64,000 nucleotides of DNA from Oceanobacillus manasiensis. GTDB taxonomy: Bacteria; Bacillota; Bacilli; Bacillales; Amphibacillaceae. This document shows, one piece after another, positions 27,892 through 36,640 of this stretch. Both the position numbers and the translations under genes were made by a program. The DNA lies in the NCBI RefSeq assembly GCF_000724085.1, contig NZ_CCDL010000002.1:1-64000 (forward strand). The letters run 5' to 3'. The notes beneath the pieces were generated by a model, which saw only the letters and a program-made list of their open reading frames with translations, was not told the origin of the DNA and ran no database searches. Each line of letters opens with the position of its first letter. Positions within the stretch are counted from its first letter, which is position 1.

Positions 27892-28548
27892 CTATAGTCC
27901 CTCCCTCATATTTCGATATTGATGACGTTGTAAAAACCGAAGTTTATCAAATGTTTCGATGGAGTCTTCCGATACGTTTTGGCCTATTCTTACCATTAAG
28001 CAATTTGCCGGATGTGATATAATTTCAGGATCATCTGTTGGAGCAGGAAGAAGTCCGCCTGTAGCCATCATTTTTTCCATCACCTTACGGTAGTCCCAAA
28101 TACTAAGTTTCGTTCCATCTAAATCCCAGTGCCAATAGTATTCTGTTGATATTATAATATAGTTTTCCATATAGTCATCCATCATGGAAACCTCCAGCAA
28201 ACCTGAGGCTACCTTAGCGCCTCGATATGATGGCACTACCTCAATGGCTCCAAGCTCAAGGAGATCCTCCATTTTAAATTCAGACCATCGCTCTAAAGGA
28301 TCAGGATGCAAATAGGTGACATAACCGATAATCGTATCCTCGTTACGAGCGACAATAATTCTTCCTTCAAGAAAATCTGCAATACTTTTTAAAGCTTCAA
28401 ATTGATTTGGAGCAGGTCTGAATGCAGTGAGATGTTCATGAAAGCGGTAGTTTCCTAGCTCTTCGCTAGATAGGGGACCTTCAATCGTAATCCTTTCCTC
28501 CTGACTACTTTCACGGCTTAAAGCATGGTAGGTTTTTGTATGTTCCAA
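27892..28548 (-). CDS. acuA: Protein N-acetyltransferase AcuA (GNAT family)
   Basis: Acetylates and inactivates acetyl-CoA synthetase. GNAT features are the strand VTYLHPDPLERW and the acetyl-CoA loop segment AIEVVPSYRGAKVASGLLE. The start is probably the TTG at 28548, giving EHTKTYHALS after the initiator: GGTGGTG lies six bases upstream, and B. subtilis AcuA begins EHHKTYH as I recall it. The GTG codons at 28560 and 28557 lie within that SD. No acetyl-CoA synthetase gene is next to it, unlike in B. subtilis. Confidence 0.88.
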   Translation of the reverse strand: MEHTKTYHALSRESSQEERITIEGPLSSEELGNYRFHEHLTAFRPAPNQFEALKSIADFLEGRIIVARNEDTIIGYVTYLHPDPLERWSEFKMEDLLELGAIEVVPSYRGAKVASGLLEVSMMDDYMENYIIISTEYYWHWDLDGTKLSIWDYRKVMEKMMATGGLLPAPTDDPEIISHPANCLMVRIGQNVSEDSIETFDKLRFLQRHQYRNMREGL

Positions 28549-28573
28549 CTTAATCACCACCTATTCTGTAAAA

Positions 28574-28596
28574 CTTATACGCTTACATTCATTATA
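28574..28596 (-). promoter_or_regulatory. acuA promoter -10 box with overlapping cre-like site
   Basis: On the minus strand a TATAAT box (28591–28596) is followed two bases later by ATGTAAGCGTATAAG (28574–28588), which matches 13 of 15 positions of the cre consensus WTGNAANCGNWNNCA. A cre at the transcription start would repress, and acuABC is carbon-catabolite repressed by CcpA in B. subtilis. The -35 (GAGAAA at 17-base spacing) is poor. Confidence 0.6.
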
Positions 28597-28753
28597 CTAG
28601 AAAAAGGAACTTTTTTCTCACTTTAACTGGCAGGAAGAACCGCACTAAGTACAGTTTCACATTGTCCCGCTTTGAATTTGAAAAGTGTAAAACTTATTTT
28701 TTTGTAATGAAAAAATTAAAATCCCTCGTGCGTAAGCCTACACAGTTATGCAT

Positions 28754-28806
28754 AAAAAAGCTGAGCGAATTCGAATCTCCCAGGGAGTTCCAAACACGCT
28801 CAGCTT
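28754..28806 (-). terminator. Terminator of the penicillin-binding protein gene
   Basis: AAGCTGAGCG and CGCTCAGCTT form a 10-bp stem; on the minus strand it is followed by TTTTTT. It lies 14 bases after the stop codon at 28821. The 270-base gap between acuA and this gene otherwise holds only the acuA promoter. Confidence 0.85.
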
Positions 28807-28820
28807 GTTGATGAAGAGGA

Positions 28821-31799
28821 TTAGCTATCGCTACCGTTTTCTTCTTCCTCGTTCTCATTTTGGTTATTTTCCTCTTCTTCACTGCTTTCATTTTCGTCCT
28901 CATTATTGCTATCGTCCTCTTGTTGCTCATCTACATTTTCTTCGTTATCATTACCTTCATTATTTGATTCCTCATTAGTTCGATCGCTTTCTTCATCTGT
29001 ATCAGGTGTTTCGGGTTCTGGTTCAGAAGTATCACCGACCAGTATTTCCTTTGAGGCTGAGGATTCTCTGCCAAAATAGTCAACAGCTTTTACATGGTAG
29101 ACAGCAGCGTCATCACCAATGGTATAACTTGTATCAGTAGTACTTCCTATACGGCTAAACTTTCCTCCAGCACCTGTAGCACGATATACCCGATAGCCTA
29201 CTACATCATTACTCCCGGATTTTTTCCAAGTCAGTTTATTACCAGATTTGCTTAACGAGGTTGGAGCGGAAGGTGCTTTGCCGTCATCCTCGATAGCATC
29301 TCCTACTTCTGCTCCTGGGATCCCAATTTTTTCCCATTTTTCTCTCTCCGTTCGAGGGTACAATTGTGTTAGGTCTGAAAGTTTATCATAACCATTTCTT
29401 TTTAGAAAATCAGGACTAAACATTAGACCATCCCCTGTTACAAATTCGTCAGGAGTATTTGGACCTGCTAGTACTGCTTTGCCATTTACGATTACAGATG
29501 TACCACTCACTAGGCTATCATCTTTTTCAGTAGGCACAAACTTCTCGTTAAATAGATCTGATTTAACCAATCCGGCTTTTTCGCACAGGTCAGATGGAAG
29601 CATTCCAGAAATCGCACAATAACTCCGTTGCACGATACCATCTGGACGTTTGAATGTTTCGCTAGGTGTTACTAACTCTGGATTAATTGCAGCTGCACTA
29701 TTGATCAGTTCAGCCCAAAGTTTAATGTTTCGATGACTATAACTCGTACTACCATTATTAATAGAACGTGGTTGGTCATATCCAATCCAAGTACCAAATG
29801 TAACGTTTGGATTTGTTGCAACAAACCAGGCATCTCTGTAATCATTTGATGTTCCCGTTTTACCTGCCCAGTCCACGTTACCGTTTGATAGCTGTGGTTT
29901 CAGGTATCCAGCTGTTCCAGAATTAATGACATCGCGCATCATATCTATGGTTAAGTACGTTGTTTGCGGACTGAAAACTTCTACTGGTTCTGCTTCATGC
30001 TCATAAACAACATCGCCATCTTGATTTGTTATCTTTTCAATCATATACGCGTCAGCAAATTTGCCGTTATTACCAAAGGTAGCATATGCATTAATATTTT
30101 CCTCTATGGTTACATCTGCTGTACCAATTGATAGGGTAGGATAAGCATGCTGTTCTTCAGTTAATGTGCTGATACCCATCTTCTCAAGGTATTTAGTTGC
30201 AGGATCCAGGTCGATGATTTTAGAATAAATCTCTGCTGCAGGCACATTATACGAGTGCTGCAAAGCGGTTCTGGCAGAGACGATACCATGATAACCACCA
30301 CCGTAGTTTCCGGGTTTCCCAGCTGGCCAGCCAGGGATTTGCTTTTTCACATCAGCAAAGGCGCTACCTGGTTGTATTACTCCTTCTTCCATCGCTGGCG
30401 CATAATCTAACAGAGGTTTCATTGTACTACCATTGGAACGAACCACATTATCCGATATATAGTTTATATTGTTATTTTCATCATAACCACGTCCACCGAC
30501 AAAGCTGATGATTCTGCCAGTACTGTTTTCAATAAGCATTCCACCAGTCTGAACTCTTTCCTGTACTTCTTCCATTTCGCCAGTTTCACTATTTTCTCTT
30601 CTGACAGTCACTGTAGGGCCATAGTTTTCATATTTTGTAGCAACATCCTGAAAGACCTCATAGATTTCTTTATCGATGGTTGTGTGAATATTGTAACCAT
30701 TTTTTCGTAAGTTTCTTTCAGCCTTTACTTGATAGTCTTCCTTTAAATCACTATCTTTCTCAAGGTCTTCTTCAGTGTAGCCATCTTTCTCGGCAAGTTG
30801 CAGCATAATAACTTCTGTTGCCTTTTTTTCCACTTCGAATGTTAAGTAAGGATATTTCTCAACAGTGGAAGGGGAAGCTTCTCTAAAATCAGCTACAATA
30901 TCATAATCGATGCTTTCATCATATTCTTCCTGTGTGATATAACCCGATTCAAGCATTCGATTAAGTACAGTTTTCATACGGTTAATTCCTCGCTGCAAGC
31001 TGTCTTTGTCTTTTACATCTCCACCATTAAGGAAGGGAGTATATGCTGAGGGACTTTGCGGTAGCCCTGCAAGATATGCAGCCTGTGCAATATTAACATC
31101 TTTTGCATTGACCCCAAATATGCCCTGTGCAGCAGTTTGTACACCAGCAATGTTGTTGCCTGAAGCGTCTCTTCCATACGGTACAATGTTTAAGTATGCT
31201 TCAAGGATCTCATCCTTTTCAAAAAAACGTTCCAATCGTAAAGCAAGCAGTATTTCTTTTGCTTTTCTTTCGAATGACACTTCGTTAGTCAAGATTTGAT
31301 TTTTTATTAGCTGTTGTGTCAAGGTACTACCACCGGTTTTTACCTCTGAATTTGTAACCTCCTGCAATACAGCACGTAATATTGCCTTAGGCACAACACC
31401 TTGATGTTTTTCGAAGTTTTCATCTTCTGTGGCAATAACGGCGTTGAGTAGGATTGGAGAGATATTTTCTAGAGTTACCTCTTCTCTATGTAAGTCCGAC
31501 CTAACATCCCCAAAATACTTTTTATCAGCAAAGTATAGCTTGGATGTCTCCTCATAATTATAAATATCCTGTTGCATTGTTTTATAAGGGAGAACAGGCT
31601 CATCTTTAACTAATGATGCAAAATACCCTGCAGCTACTCCACCAGCAAAAAACATACCAATAAAGCCAATAATTAAGAAAAATAACAAGACATTCCATCC
31701 AACGTCATAGGAAATCCGTGAAGAACGTTGAAGTTTTCCTGATTTCCAAAAAGATTTAATTTTCCCTTTATATTGATGAAGCCGTTGTTTCCAATTCAT
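28821..31799 (-). CDS. Class A penicillin-binding protein (transglycosylase/transpeptidase) with FN3 domain and acidic tail
   Basis: A bifunctional peptidoglycan polymerase of 992 aa. There is a short basic cytoplasmic N-terminus and one membrane anchor (about residues 34–60). The glycosyltransferase domain has ATEDENFEKHQG and GGSTLTQQLIKN (about residues 120–170). The transpeptidase domain has the active-site motif STMK (about residue 458), HSYN and KTGTS (about residue 645). A fibronectin type III-like domain covers about residues 845–915. The last 70 residues are almost all Glu, Asp, Asn, Ser and Gln. It resembles the PBP1A/2c group of Bacillaceae. SD TAGGAGG precedes the ATG. Monocistronic and divergent from tyrS. 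Confidence 0.92.
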   Translation of the reverse strand: MNWKQRLHQYKGKIKSFWKSGKLQRSSRISYDVGWNVLLFFLIIGFIGMFFAGGVAAGYFASLVKDEPVLPYKTMQQDIYNYEETSKLYFADKKYFGDVRSDLHREEVTLENISPILLNAVIATEDENFEKHQGVVPKAILRAVLQEVTNSEVKTGGSTLTQQLIKNQILTNEVSFERKAKEILLALRLERFFEKDEILEAYLNIVPYGRDASGNNIAGVQTAAQGIFGVNAKDVNIAQAAYLAGLPQSPSAYTPFLNGGDVKDKDSLQRGINRMKTVLNRMLESGYITQEEYDESIDYDIVADFREASPSTVEKYPYLTFEVEKKATEVIMLQLAEKDGYTEEDLEKDSDLKEDYQVKAERNLRKNGYNIHTTIDKEIYEVFQDVATKYENYGPTVTVRRENSETGEMEEVQERVQTGGMLIENSTGRIISFVGGRGYDENNNINYISDNVVRSNGSTMKPLLDYAPAMEEGVIQPGSAFADVKKQIPGWPAGKPGNYGGGYHGIVSARTALQHSYNVPAAEIYSKIIDLDPATKYLEKMGISTLTEEQHAYPTLSIGTADVTIEENINAYATFGNNGKFADAYMIEKITNQDGDVVYEHEAEPVEVFSPQTTYLTIDMMRDVINSGTAGYLKPQLSNGNVDWAGKTGTSNDYRDAWFVATNPNVTFGTWIGYDQPRSINNGSTSYSHRNIKLWAELINSAAAINPELVTPSETFKRPDGIVQRSYCAISGMLPSDLCEKAGLVKSDLFNEKFVPTEKDDSLVSGTSVIVNGKAVLAGPNTPDEFVTGDGLMFSPDFLKRNGYDKLSDLTQLYPRTEREKWEKIGIPGAEVGDAIEDDGKAPSAPTSLSKSGNKLTWKKSGSNDVVGYRVYRATGAGGKFSRIGSTTDTSYTIGDDAAVYHVKAVDYFGRESSASKEILVGDTSEPEPETPDTDEESDRTNEESNNEGNDNEENVDEQQEDDSNNEDENESSEEEENNQNENEEEENGSDS

Positions 31800-31825
31800 C
31801 GCAAAACCTCCTAAAATACCCTTCT

Positions 31826-31831
31826 ATTATA
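31826..31831 (-). promoter_or_regulatory. Extended -10 promoter of the PBP gene
   Basis: On the minus strand TATGGTATAAT combines a consensus -10 with an upstream TG dinucleotide. The -35 is not well matched (GTTACT at 18 bases). Confidence 0.5.
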
Positions 31832-31873
31832 CCATACTAATAGAGGGGGAGTAACGAATTTTTCATTCTTCCA

Positions 31874-31902
31874 TTGCTTTTCTCAAACAAGTATGGTATG
31901 AA
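31874..31902 (+). promoter_or_regulatory. Sigma-A promoter of the tyrS T-box transcript
   Basis: TTGCTT, a 17-base spacer and TATGAA. The start would be near 31909, just before the T-box leader. Confidence 0.55.
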
Positions 31903-31924
31903 TAGTAATTATATAATTATTTGC

Positions 31925-32150
31925 CTTGAAGGAACGAAGTAGTCATGCAAATCCCTTTTTTAGAGAACCGACGGTTGGTGAAAGTCGGGAAACATTTGCA
32001 GGCAAATTACATTCTGGAGCAATTTTGATTGTTTTTAGCAATCAAAACGGTGACATCATCGTTAACAATCCGAAGTGGCAAATTTTAATTTGCAACAAGG
32101 GTGGTACCGCGTTTAGAACTCGTCCCTTTTATAGAGGGAGGGGTTTTTTG
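31925..32150 (+). promoter_or_regulatory. Tyrosine T-box riboswitch controlling tyrS
   Basis: The universal T-box AAGGGTGGTACCGCG lies at 32097–32111 and is followed by a terminator (stem from CGTCCCTTT and AGGGAGGGG, then TTTTTT, about 32120–32149). Upstream, stem I has the GGTGAAAG loop at about 31975–31985 and, on its 3' side, a TAC codon at 32008–32010 in the position of the specifier, followed by the usual CTGGAG. UAC is a tyrosine codon, in agreement with the downstream gene. Uncharged tRNA-Tyr should favour the antiterminator. A further 156 bases without an obvious feature separate the terminator from tyrS. Confidence 0.93.
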
Positions 32151-32306
32151 TTTTTACACTTTGGAAAGTATAAAATTTTAATTAGGAAGCATTGACAACG
32201 AAGTTGAAATTTTGAAAACCGAAGTATAAGAAATACTTACACTTTCGCTTAAAGACGAGTGGATGCGAGTTTTTCTAATCTAGATTATTGATGGAGTGTG
32301 ACGAAT

Positions 32307-33578
32307 ATGGATATTTTGCAGGATTTAGAAACAAGAGGATTAATTCATCAGACAACAGATCGGAAGGCACTTGAAAAGCAGCTAAGCGAAAAGCAAGTGA
32401 CACTTTATTGCGGGTTTGATCCGACAGCAGATAGTCTGCATATCGGGCATTTGCTACCTATTACCATGCTTAGACGTTTTCAAAAAGCAGGACACCGACC
32501 TATCGCGCTAGTAGGTGGTGGAACAGGGATGATTGGAGATCCGAGTGGTAGAACAAGCGAACGCTCTCTTAATGAGAGTTCGGTCGTAAAAGGATACAGC
32601 GAAAAAATTAAGCAGCAAATTGCAGGATTGCTTGATTTTGATAAAGGAGAAAATCCTGTTATAGCCAGAAATAACCATGACTGGCTCTCAAACATGACAG
32701 TAATTGATTTTCTTCGAGATGCAGGGAAGCATTTTGGAATTAATTATATGCTTGCAAAGGAATCCGTCTCGGCGCGTATTGAGCAGGGGATTACGTTTAC
32801 AGAATTTAGCTATATGATCTTACAGTCACTTGACTTCTTAAAGCTTTATGAACAGGAAAACTGTACACTACAAATTGGTGGTAGTGATCAGTGGGGGAAT
32901 ATAACAGCTGGAATGGAGCTTATTCGTCGCTCGCGTGAAAACCAGGAAGAAGAGATGAAAGTATTTGGTTTGACTGTACCACTTATTACGAAGGCGGATG
33001 GTACCAAGTTCGGAAAAACTGCTGGTGGAGCAGTGTGGCTTGACCCGGAAAAAACGTCTCCATATGAATTTTACCAATTCTGGTTAAATACAGATGACAG
33101 AGATGTTATTAAATTCCTTCGCTACTTCACCTTTTTATCTGAAGAAGAAATGGAGCAGCTAGAAAACGAAATAAAAACTCAACCAGAAAAACGGGAAGCA
33201 CAGAAACGTCTTGCTGAAGAAATGACGATTATCGTTCATAGCCAAGAAGCATTGGAGCAGGCGAAGAAAATTTCCGCATCCTTATTCAGCGGGGATTTAA
33301 AGAACCTATCTGCAGCAGAGATTAAACAAGGATTTAAAGATGTACCAACACACGATATATCAAAAGAAGAAGTTGGACTAATCGATTTTTTAGTTCAAGC
33401 TAAAATCTCATCTTCAAAAAGACAGGCAAGGGAAGATATTCAAAACGGGGCCATTTACATAAATGGGGAAAGAGTACAAGACTTACAGTACACTGTTGGT
33501 CAAGATGACCGTATTGAGGATGAATTTACAATCATACGAAGAGGTAAGAAGAAATATACGTTGATTCGTTACAGTTAA
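32307..33578 (+). CDS. tyrS: Tyrosyl-tRNA synthetase
   Basis: A class I synthetase of 423 aa. The HIGH-type motif is in FDPTADSLHIGHLLP (about residues 38–52) and the KMSKS equivalent is KFGKT (about residues 231–235), the form usual for TyrS of the TyrS group. A C-terminal S4 domain (about residues 355–420) binds the tRNA variable arm. ATG at 32307 is chosen since GGAG lies ten bases upstream; the GTG at 32298 nearly touches it. Controlled by the T-box upstream. Confidence 0.96.
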   Translation: MDILQDLETRGLIHQTTDRKALEKQLSEKQVTLYCGFDPTADSLHIGHLLPITMLRRFQKAGHRPIALVGGGTGMIGDPSGRTSERSLNESSVVKGYSEKIKQQIAGLLDFDKGENPVIARNNHDWLSNMTVIDFLRDAGKHFGINYMLAKESVSARIEQGITFTEFSYMILQSLDFLKLYEQENCTLQIGGSDQWGNITAGMELIRRSRENQEEEMKVFGLTVPLITKADGTKFGKTAGGAVWLDPEKTSPYEFYQFWLNTDDRDVIKFLRYFTFLSEEEMEQLENEIKTQPEKREAQKRLAEEMTIIVHSQEALEQAKKISASLFSGDLKNLSAAEIKQGFKDVPTHDISKEEVGLIDFLVQAKISSSKRQAREDIQNGAIYINGERVQDLQYTVGQDDRIEDEFTIIRRGKKKYTLIRYS

Positions 33579-33601
33579 TAAGAATATCTTTAAAAATGCA
33601 C

Positions 33602-33640
33602 GGAGGTTGCTGACTTATCAGCAGCTTCCTTTTTCTTATG
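33602..33640 (+). terminator. Terminator after tyrS
   Basis: GGAGGTTGCTGA pairs with TCAGCAGCTTCC (two G·T pairs), followed by TTTTTC. Confidence 0.85.
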
Positions 33641-33721
33641 GTGGATAATGATTACTCTCAAGTTAGGATAATATCGATAATAGCGTTGGGAAAACCTTTA
33701 CTCGAAAAGGAAATGTAAACA

Positions 33722-33762
33722 AAAAACCCTTGAAAAGTTGATTTAACAACAATTCAAGGGGA
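33722..33762 (-). terminator. Terminator of rpsD
   Basis: On the minus strand CCCCTTGAATT and TTCAAGGG pair around a loop, followed by TTTTTTG. It lies 31 bases after the rpsD stop codon. Confidence 0.85.
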
Positions 33763-33792
33763 TTTCTTTTGTTAACCTGTAGACTTAATAGA

Positions 33793-34395
33793 TTAACGAG
33801 AATAGAATTCAACGATAAGTGCTTCGTTGATTTCAGCTGGAAGTTCAGAACGCTCAGGGTAGCGAGTGAACGTACCTTCCATTTTATCAGCGTCAAATGT
33901 TAAATATTCAGGTACGAAGTTGTTTACTTCCATAGCCTCTTTAACGATATCTAGGTTTTTGGATTTTTCACGTAAACCAACTACTTGACCTGGTTTAAGA
34001 CGGTATGATGGAATATCAACACGTCCTCCATCTACAGTAACGTGACCATGGTTTACAAGCTGACGAGCTTGTCTGCGAGTACGAGCAAGACCCATACGAT
34101 AAACGATATTATCAAGACGAGAATCTAGAAGGATCATGAAGTTTTCACCATGAATACCTTTCATTTTCCCAGCTTTAGCAAACATAGTACGGAATTGACG
34201 TTCGTTCAATCCATACATAAAGCGAAGTTTTTGCTTCTCTTGTTGTTGCAACCCATATTCTGAGATTTTTCTGCGTTGGTTTGGTCCATGTTGACCAGGA
34301 GCGTAAGGACGTTTATCTAATTCCTTACCAGTTCCAGTTAATGAAATGCCAAGACGACGTGATTTTTTCCATACTGATCCAGTAAAACGAGCCAT
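33793..34395 (-). CDS. rpsD: 30S ribosomal protein S4
   Basis: A 200-residue S4 protein, a primary 16S rRNA binder that starts small-subunit assembly. It begins [16 protein letters not shown] and contains [12 protein letters not shown] and an S4 domain with [31 protein letters not shown]. The upstream reading frame extension to 34479 is rejected: it runs through the leader, and AAGGAGGAAATGTCCT stands properly before the ATG at 34395. A single gene, as in B. subtilis, with an autoregulatory leader. Confidence 0.97.
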   Translation of the reverse strand: MARFTGSVWKKSRRLGISLTGTGKELDKRPYAPGQHGPNQRRKISEYGLQQQEKQKLRFMYGLNERQFRTMFAKAGKMKGIHGENFMILLDSRLDNIVYRMGLARTRRQARQLVNHGHVTVDGGRVDIPSYRLKPGQVVGLREKSKNLDIVKEAMEVNNFVPEYLTFDADKMEGTFTRYPERSELPAEINEALIVEFYSR

Positions 34396-34577
34396 AGGAC
34401 ATTTCCTCCTTTTTATTTTATTTGCATAAAATAAGTGAGCGTGTTCCTGTACGTTGTCCATTTTGTTTTCATGTACCATCGCTCCAGCAGCTAAGAGTTA
34501 CGCGATACACCTCAAAGTTTGAGGAACAAAATGGGTTCAAGCGTCGGTTCACATAGGCTACTTTATTATTTTACACA
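34396..34577 (-). promoter_or_regulatory. Probable S4-binding autoregulatory leader of rpsD
   Basis: The transcript carries about 180 bases before rpsD. CCATTTTGTT (near 34530) can pair with AACAAAATGG (near 34460) in a 10-bp long-range helix enclosing further hairpins such as CCTCAAACTTTGAGG. B. subtilis rpsD is known to be repressed by S4 binding to a folded leader that mimics 16S rRNA; I infer the same here. I did not derive a full pseudoknot. Confidence 0.6.
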
Positions 34578-34583
34578 AGGAAT

Positions 34584-34612
34584 AGTATATCTTTTCTAAG
34601 TATAGAAGTCAA
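34584..34612 (-). promoter_or_regulatory. Sigma-A promoter of rpsD
   Basis: On the minus strand TTGACT, a 17-base spacer and TATACT: a strong vegetative promoter, as expected for a ribosomal protein gene. Confidence 0.8.
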
Positions 34613-34733
34613 CATTTATTTAGAAAATGAAATTCACATACTATTTGATAGGAAAATAGAACTAGTTCGTTTATAATTAAAAAGAGTAAATTAGACTGCA
34701 AACTTAACCGAAATTAAGATAATAGGTGATATT

Positions 34734-36563
34734 ATGAAAAAAACAGAGTTGCTTGTGGACAGATTACGTAGTTTGTATTTTGATTTGGTGACAAAGCCCC
34801 TCGAGCAAAGTGATGCTATTGTACTCTGTCACATTACTGAATGTATAAGTGAGATCTTACCTATTTCCAATTTAGAGTTTTATATGTTTAACGAGTGGCA
34901 GAGAGAATACGAGCTTTGTAATTTTGAAAGAGCTACCAAGGAAGTACCTCTTGATAAACAAAGATTATCAGAAGGCTTTATGTCAGGAGAAACGATTTAC
35001 CTCAAACTATTACCCGAAAAGCAAGTATCCTTTATAGACCTTGAACCGAAAAATGGTCCGAAAGCGATATTATGTATTGAACATAAGCTCCCTATAATGA
35101 AAGAAGCGTTAGAAATGGTTAAAGTGGAGACGGAGAAGTTAATCTCTGTCTTACAATTAGATGGAGTACGTATGACCAGAAACCGAGCGTATTTGTTTGA
35201 ATTAACTTCCCAGTTACTATCAATGACTTCCAAGGAAAAAATACTAAGTGAGATCATTCATGGGCTTTCCAATCTATATCCAGAACTTTCTTATAATCTA
35301 TTACTTTCACAGGATACGGAGGTTGATTCGGGACTCCCAGTAAAAAAGATAGAGTACAGTGATGGTGTAACCAAGCGTGTAAGTACAATGGCATTTATAA
35401 CTGGAGAGGTACAGTTAGAAAAACAATTAGATGATGCGTGTTGTGCTCTGTATGCACCACTTATAGGAAAACAAGGAGTCTACGGTGTTTTACAGGTGAT
35501 TAGTTACAAAGGAATGTATTTTCCAAAAAAAGAAGTTGATTTTATTTCACAAATCGCAAGTACAGCAGGTAAGGCAATTGAAAATGTAACCCTATATGAA
35601 AAATCAAATCTACTTGTGTCAGATCTAAAATTAATTAATGATGCAACACATAAATTAAACTCGAATCTTGAAATGAAAGAAATAATTAGACATGTTAGAG
35701 ATAAAGTGATGGATGTTTGTCACGCTACCGAAGTTGGATTTATTTATTATAATGAAAAAAACGAAAAAAAGTATGACGTTTTAGGAGGGAGCACAGCATA
35801 TTTTAATTCCGCCGAAGGAAAGGAATTCGCTGAATACTTGCTAAATTACCCCGTGTGTAGTGGGGAGCCGATTTTTAAAGGTGATTATAATGAAACAGAA
35901 GATTTCCCTTACCGATCTCTAATGGTTATTCCAATGAGCCATTCGGGCACGGAACATGGTCTAGTTGTAATTATGCACCAGGAACCGTATTTCTTTTCAT
36001 TTAGTACGTTTAAACTAATGCAAACACTTATCCAGCATTCAGCCTTAGCACTAACTAATACTATTTTAAAAGAAAAGCTTGAAAAGGCAGTAATAACAGA
36101 TTTTCTAACTTCGCTATATTCACGCAATTATTTAGAAGAACAAATAATTTGTCATATGGAGACAGGAGAGAAGGGAACCTTAATACTCTTTGATATAGAT
36201 GACTTTAAATCTATAAATGATACGTATGGTCACCATGTCGGAGACGAAGTTCTCCAGCAGGTCTCAAATCTCATTATTAGTATTGTTAGCAAACAGGATA
36301 TTGCGGCAAGGTGGGGTGGAGAAGAGTTAGCTGTCTATATGCCGACCCTTGCTATTGATGAAGGTGTACAAGTTGCAGGTATAATTCGAAGTCAAGTAGA
36401 GAAATATACACATCCAACTGTAACGCTATCTTGTGGCGTTTCTTCATGGAATTACGAAATAAGCGATACAGTAAGCGAGCTCTTTATCAGGGCTGATAAG
36501 GCGCTGTATAAGGCGAAGAACACAGGAAAGAACAGTGTTGTAAAATATAGAAAAACACTGTAA
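34734..36563 (+). CDS. dgcP: Diguanylate cyclase DgcP (GAF–GGDEF)
   Basis: Makes the second messenger c-di-GMP. About 440 N-terminal residues form two or three GAF-type sensory domains (clear at about 160–300 and 310–435). The GGDEF domain (about residues 445–605) has FDIDDFKSINDTYGHHVGDE and the active-site signature GGEEL at about residues 527–531, the catalytically competent form. I saw no RxxD inhibitory site directly upstream of it. It matches B. subtilis ytrP/dgcP in design, size and neighbours (ytsP, refZ). It starts ATG AAA AAA after TAGGTGATATT. Confidence 0.9.
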   Translation: MKKTELLVDRLRSLYFDLVTKPLEQSDAIVLCHITECISEILPISNLEFYMFNEWQREYELCNFERATKEVPLDKQRLSEGFMSGETIYLKLLPEKQVSFIDLEPKNGPKAILCIEHKLPIMKEALEMVKVETEKLISVLQLDGVRMTRNRAYLFELTSQLLSMTSKEKILSEIIHGLSNLYPELSYNLLLSQDTEVDSGLPVKKIEYSDGVTKRVSTMAFITGEVQLEKQLDDACCALYAPLIGKQGVYGVLQVISYKGMYFPKKEVDFISQIASTAGKAIENVTLYEKSNLLVSDLKLINDATHKLNSNLEMKEIIRHVRDKVMDVCHATEVGFIYYNEKNEKKYDVLGGSTAYFNSAEGKEFAEYLLNYPVCSGEPIFKGDYNETEDFPYRSLMVIPMSHSGTEHGLVVIMHQEPYFFSFSTFKLMQTLIQHSALALTNTILKEKLEKAVITDFLTSLYSRNYLEEQIICHMETGEKGTLILFDIDDFKSINDTYGHHVGDEVLQQVSNLIISIVSKQDIAARWGGEELAVYMPTLAIDEGVQVAGIIRSQVEKYTHPTVTLSCGVSSWNYEISDTVSELFIRADKALYKAKNTGKNSVVKYRKTL

Positions 36564-36572
36564 GTTGTCACG

Positions 36573-36608
36573 AAAAGCCGCACGATCTTATTGATCGAGC
36601 GGCTTTAT
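36573..36608. terminator. Bidirectional terminator between dgcP and the fRMsr gene
   Basis: AAAGCCGC-ACGATC pairs with GATCG-A-GCGGCTTT around TTATT; T run after it on the plus strand. Confidence 0.85.
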
Positions 36609-36640
36609 TTATCTTACCGGATTGAAAATAGAAATTCTTA

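Noticed and set aside
28694-28930. A 78-codon Lys/Arg-rich open frame on the minus strand
   Set aside because: It is another frame of the repetitive GAA/GAT-rich acidic tail of the penicillin-binding protein and runs through its terminator.
31926-32195. An 89-codon open frame on the plus strand upstream of tyrS
   Set aside because: It coincides with the T-box leader and its terminator, which explain the sequence fully.
34396-34479. In-frame upstream extension of rpsD (28 extra residues)
   Set aside because: It covers the untranslated regulatory leader; the ATG at 34395 has a perfect SD and gives the standard S4 start MARFTGS.
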